64,000 bases of DNA from Aquimarina sp. U1-2 (GTDB lineage Bacteria > Bacteroidota > Bacteroidia > Flavobacteriales > Flavobacteriaceae): contig NZ_JAGKIK010000014.1 of assembly GCF_017897595.1 (NCBI RefSeq), forward strand, positions 1 to 64,000, in the 5' to 3' direction. Position numbers and translations under genes: made by a program. The notes beneath the pieces were generated by a model. It saw nothing but the letters and a program-made list of their open reading frames with translations, was not told where the DNA came from and searched no databases. Below are positions 57,536 through 64,000 of this stretch, one piece after another (position 1 is the stretch's first letter; each line of letters begins with the position of its first letter).

Positions 57536-58942
57536 TTAATGGTAATCATAATGTTCACCAAACCAGTTTTTCAATTTTATGTTTAGCGTCTCGGTTGTAA
57601 AGGGTTTTGTAATGTAATCGTCAAGCCCCTTAGTTATAAATCGGTCGGCGTCCCCTGGTAGAGCGTGAGAAGTAAGCGCGAAAATAGGAGGTACTTTTGC
57701 ATGCTGTTTTCTAATCAGCTTACTCGTTTGCACACCATCAAGATCTGGTAAATTAATGTCCATCAAAATGAAGTCATATGTATCTTCTTTGAAAAGCGCT
57801 ATGGCTTCTTTTCCATTTTTTGCGATATCTACGGTACAACCTAAATATTTTAAAATTTGTTGAGAAACCAGTATACTCGTATCAGAATCTTCTACTAATA
57901 AAGCATGCAAATTATAAGTATGTTGATTACTACCAATACTAGTTTTACTTTCTGAAACAACAGGGGTGGTGCTAGATACTTTTGTTGTAAAGGTAAACCA
58001 GAAATTACTTCCACTTCCCAATTCACTGTGAACTCCAAGTTCCCCATGCATTAACGGAACTAATTTGTTGCAAATGGCAAGACCTAAACCACTACCGATA
58101 CCTAAATTCATCGAGGCTTCATGAAACTGGCTGTAGCGATTAAAGATTTGTTCCTGATCTTTTTTACTTATTCCTATTCCAGAATCTATAACCTCTACCT
58201 TAATGGTTAATTTTTGATCCTTTCTCTTCATGACTGAAGTATTGATTTGGATAGAACCTTTATCGGTAAATTTAATAGCATTACCAATGAGATTAGAAAT
58301 TACTTGTGATAACCTGTGCCCATCTGCTATAATGTATTTGGGAATTTCGTTAGAATGGTTGAGCATCAAATTAACATCTTTAGCTTTTGCGGTAGCAAGA
58401 AAAAGATCAACACATTGTTGCAGAATATCTTCAAAATTTATAGTCGTAGTATTGAGTTTAAGTTTTCCAGACTCCATTTTAGAAAGGTCTAGAATCTGAT
58501 TAAGGATTTCTAGTAAGTTATACGAAGATTTTTGTATGGTATGTACATATTCTTGCTGAATGGTATCTAATGTAGTGTTTCGGCTTAGTAAGTCTATCAT
58601 GCCAATAACCCCTACCATGGGAGTTCTGATTTCATGACTCATATTGGCAAGAAAATCTTGTTTGTATTGATACGCCTTTAATATTTCTTGATTTTTTTCT
58701 TTAAGCCTGTCCAGATTACGACCACCAAACATGGCAAACAACCCGAGAAATATGGGAGCTGTATCAATAATGTAATGCATCGGATCGTTATTTTGAACAA
58801 ATTTGACAGATTCCCAAGAAAACTCAAGGCCTAATTTGTTAATATCGATACAAGTTGCAAGAATTGGAAACAATAGACCAAATATTATTCCGCACAATGT
58901 ATATTTGATAGTCTCAGACATAAACCAAGAATCTTGCTTCAT
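57536..58942 (-). CDS. Hybrid histidine kinase with receiver domain
   Basis: A 468-residue membrane-bound kinase. Two short membrane helices (about residues 13-32 and 58-74) carry no recognised sensor domain. They are followed by HisKA with His103 in ANMSHEIRTP, an ATPase domain (LIGNAIKFT, DSGIGISKKDQ, GSGLGLAI), and a C-terminal receiver with Asp in FILMDINLPDLDG and Lys in YITKPF. There is no HPt or DNA-binding domain in the chain, so it must pass phosphate to an external partner. No cognate regulator gene is adjacent. Confidence 0.92.
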   Translation of the reverse strand: MKQDSWFMSETIKYTLCGIIFGLLFPILATCIDINKLGLEFSWESVKFVQNNDPMHYIIDTAPIFLGLFAMFGGRNLDRLKEKNQEILKAYQYKQDFLANMSHEIRTPMVGVIGMIDLLSRNTTLDTIQQEYVHTIQKSSYNLLEILNQILDLSKMESGKLKLNTTTINFEDILQQCVDLFLATAKAKDVNLMLNHSNEIPKYIIADGHRLSQVISNLIGNAIKFTDKGSIQINTSVMKRKDQKLTIKVEVIDSGIGISKKDQEQIFNRYSQFHEASMNLGIGSGLGLAICNKLVPLMHGELGVHSELGSGSNFWFTFTTKVSSTTPVVSESKTSIGSNQHTYNLHALLVEDSDTSILVSQQILKYLGCTVDIAKNGKEAIALFKEDTYDFILMDINLPDLDGVQTSKLIRKQHAKVPPIFALTSHALPGDADRFITKGLDDYITKPFTTETLNIKLKNWFGEHYDYH

Positions 58943-59063
58943 ATAGGGTTGACTTTAACCGAGTTAGTAATTTTTAAATTAATTTGGAGGTTTGCGAATG
59001 GGGCTAGGGGTTTTGAAATTTAAATATAAGCTATTTTACAAATATTCATCTTTAAAGAAATGC

Positions 59064-59096
59064 AAAAAAATCCACGACAATTATATGTCATGGATT
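59064..59096 (-). terminator. Intrinsic terminator of the small secreted protein gene
   Basis: Minus strand: AATCCATGACA pairs with TGTCGTGGATT (G-U allowed) around TATAAT, followed by TTTTTTT. This is 27 bases past the stop at 59123 and has a full U-tract. Confidence 0.85.
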
Positions 59097-59122
59097 CTAA
59101 ACCTTACTTTAAAGATAATAAA

Positions 59123-59656
59123 TTACCCTTTGAAAATATATTTTTTAAGTTTGTATCCTTCAATTTTAATAAAGTATGTTTTTGGATCTCTAAGATAATG
59201 CAAATAGTCATCTATTTCACCTTTGTCAAGCAGTCTGCCGTCTAACGAGTATAGACTATATTTGAGCCCTTGAGGAACTTCAATAATATGTCTAAATGTT
59301 TTTTGAGCCGTACTTTGTTGACAAGTATCATCTGCGAGAAAACGGTTTATAAAAGTTACTCTACCTTGTTTTTCTCCTTCTAGAGTAATTGTAGCACTAG
59401 AATCAACGTCGATAATGCCTGAGCCAGATAAATCCCCGAGAATAATGAGGCATGCATTTCTGACTTTAATACGAGCTCCTGCTTCTAAATGAAGACTTTC
59501 GGTAATAAAAATAACACCTTCTTCAGTATTTTCGTCTAAACCGTCAATTACGGTATTTTCTGTAACGTACATCAATTTGTACGAAATGTCAATTTTTGTG
59601 TTTGCATAAGTAACACTTGTTATTAGCAAAACTATTAAGGGTAAAAATGTTTTCAT
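59123..59656 (-). CDS. Small secreted protein with sorting-domain-like C-terminus
   Basis: A 177-residue exported protein starting MKTFLPLIVLLITSVTYANTK. The middle is beta-rich (GARIKVRNACLIILGDLSGSGIIDVDSSATITLEG), like one or two turns of a beta-helix. The end (VPQGLKYSLYSLDGRLLDKGEI ... TYFIKIEGYKLKKYIFKG) reads like a type A type IX sorting domain lacking the PNP motif. The start at 59656 is chosen because the signal peptide begins there, rather than the longer form from 59680. Function unknown. Confidence 0.7.
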   Translation of the reverse strand: MKTFLPLIVLLITSVTYANTKIDISYKLMYVTENTVIDGLDENTEEGVIFITESLHLEAGARIKVRNACLIILGDLSGSGIIDVDSSATITLEGEKQGRVTFINRFLADDTCQQSTAQKTFRHIIEVPQGLKYSLYSLDGRLLDKGEIDDYLHYLRDPKTYFIKIEGYKLKKYIFKG

Positions 59657-60046
59657 AAAGTTTGGTTTTTGAAGTTTCAACTATGCTTAAAAAGTAAGTT
59701 TATACTTACTTTATTTGTAAATTTTTCGCTGTATAGCATTAAATATACGACAATATACAATTTTTTATCATAAAAATAGAGTTTTAGTAGTGCTAATATT
59801 GATTTTTTAGTAATCAAAATGATTTAAAACTCTTCTAGCCCTTACTATACTTACAATGGTGTAAATGTTAAATTTTTAGATTTATTTAACAATTGTATAG
59901 GTATTTCCGTAATACTATGTTATATAGTATATAGATTTGTATGCGTTTAGTATTGCACAAATTACTAGGAAACATGATTAAAAACCCTACTATTCATTTA
60001 TTTTAAAACATTTGCTAAGGTTGTTTGTTGTAATTAATTGATTATA

Positions 60047-60156
60047 AAGACAAAACGAATAGTAATAGAATTTTAACATGAGCGCATAGCGGTTACATAC
60101 GTTCATAATTTTTTAATTATTTCGTTTTCAAACAATAAAAAATAGGTAAACATATG
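60047..60156 (+). repeat. Leader repeat copy 6, orphan short form
   Basis: AAACGAATAG, then hairpin ATGAGCG (60078-60084)/CGTTCAT (60100-60106) with an AGCGGTTACAT loop, then AT-rich sequence ending CATATG. The ATG opens only M-E-H-stop (60154-60165). The two stem changes (GA to AT on the left, TC to AT on the right) keep the pairing. The rest of 59657-60294 is AT-rich with no gene. Confidence 0.7.
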
Positions 60157-60294
60157 GAACACTAGTGATACTAGTGACACTTTTAATATTTTTTGGTAAA
60201 AAACTTCGGTTTATATGCTAAATCATAGATCAATATGTGTTTGTAAGTATATCACAAACAGTTGAGCTTGTATATCACTTTATATCTGATAACT

Positions 60295-60945
60295 CTACAT
60301 AGTGTTCTCTTTGATTTCGTTTAAAAGCAAAAAGGCTTTATTCACATGCTCTTTTTCTAAGAATAACGTAAAATAATTTGAGGTGGATATCACTTCGAAT
60401 ACCGGGATTCCCTCATAAGCGAGTAGCCTAAAAATATAGAAATAAAGTCCGATTACTTTAGAGTTATCTTCAGGAAGTGCAATAGACATAGAAGATAAAT
60501 TATCTGCGACCGAAATACAGGTTTCATTTTCGAAATAATGCGCTACTATTTCTTTTAAAGATGACGTTACTAGAATGTTGCTTTCTTGGAAGTTGCTAGA
60601 ATAGGTGAAATAAGTTTTCGTCTCATTTTTAACCCTGTTCAAAAAATTGGATTGACAAGTCAGTATAGTATTAGAATTTAGATAAGTATATTCTGTAATA
60701 CCTGATCTTACCACGATATCCCCTAAACTTCGCAGTGAATTGAGATGTTTGATTCTTCTGGGATGATAACGACGCAACGCCATTACTATAGAACCTGGTT
60801 TTACAGGCTTGCGCATTATTTTCTCTACTTGTGGCTTTAGGTCTAAAGCTAAAGAACTGAAATTTATAATATCCCGGGACAACGCATCTTCCAGAAAAGG
60901 TTGGTGTCTTAATATTTGATGCACGCAATCTGTTATCGTTTTCAT
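60295..60945 (-). CDS. ACT-like domain protein next to aspartate kinase
   Basis: A 216-residue cytoplasmic protein. The N-terminal part is helical with a run of basic residues (IMRKPVKPGSIVMALRRYHPRRIKHL). The C-terminal part (VADNLSSMSIALPEDNSKVIGLYFYIFRLLAYEGIPVFEVISTSNYFTLFLE) has the pattern of an ACT domain like those at the C-terminus of aspartate kinases. It is divergent from the aspartate kinase gene 343 bases away. It could sense an amino acid of the aspartate family, but this is inference from sequence pattern and location. Confidence 0.65.
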   Translation of the reverse strand: MKTITDCVHQILRHQPFLEDALSRDIINFSSLALDLKPQVEKIMRKPVKPGSIVMALRRYHPRRIKHLNSLRSLGDIVVRSGITEYTYLNSNTILTCQSNFLNRVKNETKTYFTYSSNFQESNILVTSSLKEIVAHYFENETCISVADNLSSMSIALPEDNSKVIGLYFYIFRLLAYEGIPVFEVISTSNYFTLFLEKEHVNKAFLLLNEIKENTM

Positions 60946-61149
60946 TGTTATATATTTAACATGATGTACAAATTTATATAATTTTTATAGAAATATTTAT
61001 TTTAGGTTTAATATTAACTAATTATGCCTCTTCAATAGTACGTTGGACATTGAATTTCTTTCAATATGCACCACAGATACATAACTATTTAGTTACGTTC
61101 TAAGTCTTGTAATTGATTCAATGTTAAAGAATAACAAAAATATAACCAT

Positions 61150-61291
61150 ATGAAACGAACATTAAAATTTTAAACATTCCTTTTTGTGAAGTAATTTTTA
61201 AAATTTTTAATGTGAGAGCGTAGCGGTTACATACATTCTCAATTTTATAATTATTTTATTTACAATAAATTTAAAAACATTTAAACGTATG
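61150..61291 (+). promoter_or_regulatory. Leader repeat copy 7, upstream of aspartate kinase (long form)
   Basis: It begins ATGAAACGAAC with a 7-codon ORF (MKRTLKF, 61150-61173), has hairpin GAGAGCG (61214-61220)/TACATTCTC (61232-61240) with an AGCGGTTACAT loop, and ends AAACGT on the ATG at 61289. One stem pair is lost (C opposite A). It occupies most of the 343-base gap before the gene. Confidence 0.7.
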
Positions 61292-62623
61292 AAAGTACTC
61301 AAGTTTGGTGGTACCTCTGTTGGATCAGTAGAAAATTTAAAAAAGGTTAAAGAAATTCTGATCTCAGATCATGAAGATAAAATAGTGGTTTGTTCTGCTA
61401 TGGCTGGGGTGACTGATACATTGGTTCGCTTAGTCGAAAACATCAAGTTTAACGATACTGATGCTATAACCAGAAATTTACACAAACTAGAGCAAAAACA
61501 TTTTGATGTGATTGATGCTTTAATTGATGATGAAGAGCTACAAAATGTTTTAAAAAGGGGAATAACAGCTACTATTACTGAAATGTTTGAAGTGTCTAGT
61601 CAGCCTTACTCTAAAAGTGTGAACTCCAAAATCATTACATACGGCGAAACGCTTCTTACTTTTATTTTCTCTGGTTATCTTAATATCATCGGGGTTGCTA
61701 ATGTACTACTAGACGCCAAAGAGTTTATGTATGTCGATTCGGTAGAAAACCCAAATATAGAAAGGGTTAAGCACCGATTAGAGCAAGTATTAAGTACTCG
61801 CCCAAAATCTTCTATCTATATCACTCAAGGTTTTGTATGTAAAGATAGCGAAGGACAAATAAGTCACCTTAACCGAGGTGGGAGTGATTATACGGCTACC
61901 ATTATCGGTTCGGCATTACAGGTTTCTGAAGTTCAAATCTGGACAGATATTGATGGATTACATAATAATGATCCCAGGTATGTTGACGAAACACGCCCGA
62001 TAGCTCGCTTAACCTATGATGAAGCTGCCGAGCTTGCCTATTTCGGGGCTAAAATTCTTCACCCTCAAACTGTATCGCCGGTAGTTACTAAAAATATTCC
62101 TGTATTGCTAAAAAATACTTTTGATCCTGAAGCCTTAGGTACGACTATATCGAATGCATATCATACGAAAGGATTAAAAGCCATTTCAGCAAAAGACGGA
62201 ATTACAGCTATCAAAATTAAATCTAACCGAATGCTAATGGCCCACGGGTACTTAAGAAGAATATTTGAGGTTTTCGATCATTATCAAACCTCAATTGATA
62301 TGATTACTACTTCAGAAATAGCGATCTCATTAACTATTGATAATACGTCAAACTTAGATAAAATAGTAAAAGAAATAGAAGCCTATGCCGAGATTACCGT
62401 TGAGCAAGATCACAGTATTATTTGTATAGTTGGTGAGGCAGTTATCAATGATAAAAATTCGTATAAACTATTTGAAATACTTAATTACATCCCTGTACGA
62501 ATGGTTTCTTATGGAGGTAGTAATAATAATATTTCTATCTTGGTGGATACAAAAGATAAAATCCCATCATTACGTTTTTTGAATGAAAAATTATTTCAGA
62601 CCAACAATGAAATGGCTTTGTAG
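61289..62623 (+). CDS. lysC: Aspartate kinase
   Basis: Monofunctional aspartokinase (444 residues), first step of lysine, threonine and methionine synthesis. The start motif KFGGTSVGS, the nucleotide segment NRGGSDYTATIIGSAL and ILHPQTV are present, and ACT domains at the C-terminus (ITAIKIKSNRMLMAHGYLRRIFEVF) point to feedback control by an amino acid. The start is fixed by the leader repeat that ends on its ATG. No asd, dapA or thrA gene is adjacent. Confidence 0.95.
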   Translation: MKVLKFGGTSVGSVENLKKVKEILISDHEDKIVVCSAMAGVTDTLVRLVENIKFNDTDAITRNLHKLEQKHFDVIDALIDDEELQNVLKRGITATITEMFEVSSQPYSKSVNSKIITYGETLLTFIFSGYLNIIGVANVLLDAKEFMYVDSVENPNIERVKHRLEQVLSTRPKSSIYITQGFVCKDSEGQISHLNRGGSDYTATIIGSALQVSEVQIWTDIDGLHNNDPRYVDETRPIARLTYDEAAELAYFGAKILHPQTVSPVVTKNIPVLLKNTFDPEALGTTISNAYHTKGLKAISAKDGITAIKIKSNRMLMAHGYLRRIFEVFDHYQTSIDMITTSEIAISLTIDNTSNLDKIVKEIEAYAEITVEQDHSIICIVGEAVINDKNSYKLFEILNYIPVRMVSYGGSNNNISILVDTKDKIPSLRFLNEKLFQTNNEMAL

Positions 62624-62719
62624 TCGATTAGTTAGTGCATTCATTTTATGATGAAAAAAATAGATGTTTAGAAAGCTTAGCTAATTCTTAAACTAAATTG
62701 TATGAATATCCGTATTTAA

Positions 62720-62877
62720 CCTAAACGGTTTGCGTCAAGCTGAATACTGAAACGAGTTCAGCACAGGCTTGTTTCAGCTTCTCATCTCAATGTGCTGAAA
62801 ATAAATGTAATGAGATCTTGACATGAATTGAGAATGACTTCTCAGTTAAATTTTAGGTATAATAACGGACAGTCAAA
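62720..62877 (-). repeat. Dispersed 157-bp repeat, copy B (inverted)
   Basis: Reverse-complement copy of 55781-55937 with scattered substitutions. It keeps GTTTCAGCTTCTCATCT, ACTTCTCAGTTAAATTTTAG and ACGGACA. The inner TCCTGAA palindrome is worn down here. It fills the gap between lysC and the YifB gene; the rest of 62624-62999 shows nothing else. Confidence 0.85.
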
Positions 62878-62999
62878 ACCAAATTTTCACGATTGCGTGA
62901 TCTAATATTTTTTATTGCACTTCAATCAAAATTGCACAACAGAGTTTCAAAAAATGAAACTGACAATCTTTATTTTCGCTTCCAAACTATAAAAATAAG

Positions 63000-64000
63000 A
63001 TGCTAATTAAAGTTTTTGGAAGTGCCGTTTTTGGTGTAGAGGCGACAACGATAACGGTCGAAGTAAATATTGATAAGGGAATTGGATATCATCTCGTAGG
63101 ATTGCCAGATAATGCCATAAAAGAAAGTAGTTATAGAATAGCGGCTGCTTTGCAAAACAATGGGTATAAACTGCCAGGCAAGAAAATAACGATCAACATG
63201 GCACCGGCAGATTTACGTAAAGAAGGCTCTGCATATGATCTTACTTTGGCATTGGGAATTCTAGCGGCAAGTTCTCAAATCAAAGCTGATGAGATTTCAA
63301 CATATCTGATCATGGGAGAATTATCATTAGATGGTAGCTTACAGCCTATCAAAGGAGCGCTGCCAATAGCTATCAAAGCACGTGAAGAAGGTTTTAAAGG
63401 GTTTATTCTTCCCAAACAAAATGCAAAAGAAGCCGCTATCGTTGATCATCTCGATGTTTTTGGAGTCGATAATATTAAAGAAGTAATAGATCATTTTGAT
63501 GGTAAAAAGGCTTTAGAAAAAACAGTAGTCAATACCAGAGACGAATTTTATGCAGCTCTCGATAATCCAGAATTTGATTTTGCAGACGTAAAGGGGCAAG
63601 AAAGCATCAAACGTTGCATGGAAATAGCTGCCGCAGGTGGGCACAATATTATTTTGGTAGGTCCTCCCGGAAGCGGAAAAACCATGTTGAGCAAGAGATT
63701 ATCCAGTATTTTACCACCTATGTCACTGCAAGAGGCATTAGAAACCACCAAAATTCATAGTGTAGTAGGGCGTATAAAGGATAATGTAGGATTAATGGCA
63801 CAACGACCTTTTAGAAGTCCGCACCATACCATATCTAACGTGGCTTTGGTTGGCGGTGGAAGTTATCCCCAACCGGGAGAAATTTCATTATCGCATAATG
63901 GTGTGTTGTTTTTAGACGAGCTGCCTGAATTTAAAAGAGAAGTGTTAGAAGTCATGCGACAACCTCTTGAAGATAGAGAAGTTACTATTTCAAGAGCCAA
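63000..64000 (+). CDS. YifB/ComM-family Mg-chelatase-like AAA+ protein, truncated by the window edge
   Basis: The first 333 codons of an AAA+ protein of the YifB/ComM family, a hexameric helicase thought to aid branch migration during natural transformation. The N-terminal domain ([52 protein letters not shown]) is typical of the LonB-like half. The AAA+ part has Walker [25 protein letters not shown] and Walker [12 protein letters not shown]. The frame is open to the last base, so the C-terminus is missing only because the window ends. Confidence 0.95.
   Translation, partial: MLIKVFGSAVFGVEATTITVEVNIDKGIGYHLVGLPDNAIKESSYRIAAALQNNGYKLPGKKITINMAPADLRKEGSAYDLTLALGILAASSQIKADEISTYLIMGELSLDGSLQPIKGALPIAIKAREEGFKGFILPKQNAKEAAIVDHLDVFGVDNIKEVIDHFDGKKALEKTVVNTRDEFYAALDNPEFDFADVKGQESIKRCMEIAAAGGHNIILVGPPGSGKTMLSKRLSSILPPMSLQEALETTKIHSVVGRIKDNVGLMAQRPFRSPHHTISNVALVGGGSYPQPGEISLSHNGVLFLDELPEFKREVLEVMRQPLEDREVTISRA

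Overview
The window is 64 kb of low-GC chromosome from a member of the Bacteroidota, most likely the Flavobacteriaceae. The evidence is a SusC/SusD pair, lipoproteins whose Cys is followed by acidic residues, type IX secretion C-termini, a YtxJ-type bacillithiol-system protein, A-rich leaders without Shine-Dalgarno sequences, and -7 boxes of the form TAnnTTTG. The genus cannot be fixed from this sequence. No rRNA, tRNA, CRISPR array, transposase or prophage was found.

Layout. 0-11 kb holds mostly housekeeping genes: clpB, a ytxJ-like gene, fumarylacetoacetase, glyA, a GNAT acetyltransferase, a beta-helix lipoprotein and lpdA. 11-19.3 kb is a secretion and surface region on the minus strand: a C39-peptidase ABC exporter, an HlyD-type adaptor, a large FG-GAP/TSP3 type IX cargo protein and a lipoprotein. 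A perfectly phased array of 37 seven-base units lies between the exporter and adaptor genes. 19.5-38.2 kb is a starch/maltodextrin locus. susC, susD, a susE-like gene and an amylase run leftward; a LacI regulator, MFS transporter, beta-phosphoglucomutase, GH65 phosphorylase and second GH13 enzyme run rightward. They are followed by pfkA, gap and a BadF-type sugar kinase. Together they describe capture, cleavage, import and phosphorolysis of malto-oligosaccharides feeding glycolysis.

38.2-52.9 kb is a nitrate assimilation island: a NarX-like sensor kinase, DUF4202, nirD, nirB, an alginate-export-type porin, a NarL-like response regulator, narK, a fused nitrate reductase and a rubredoxin-tailed protein. 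Four of its promoters share one composite site, AAGTA-N4-TACTT overlapping the -7 box in exactly the same register. 53-64 kb holds small hypothetical genes, an S41 peptidase, a carboxypeptidase-regulatory-domain protein, a hybrid histidine kinase, an ACT-like protein, aspartate kinase and the start of a YifB/ComM gene cut by the window edge.

The most unusual structure is a leader-like repeat family of about 100-146 bp, with six good copies and one degenerate copy. It carries a hairpin with paired base changes around an AGCGGTTACAT-type loop and usually ends exactly on a start codon. It precedes the amylase, lacI, GH65 and aspartate kinase genes; two copies lead only into 2-3 codon ORFs. A second dispersed repeat of about 157 bp occurs as an inverted pair around 55.8 and 62.8 kb.
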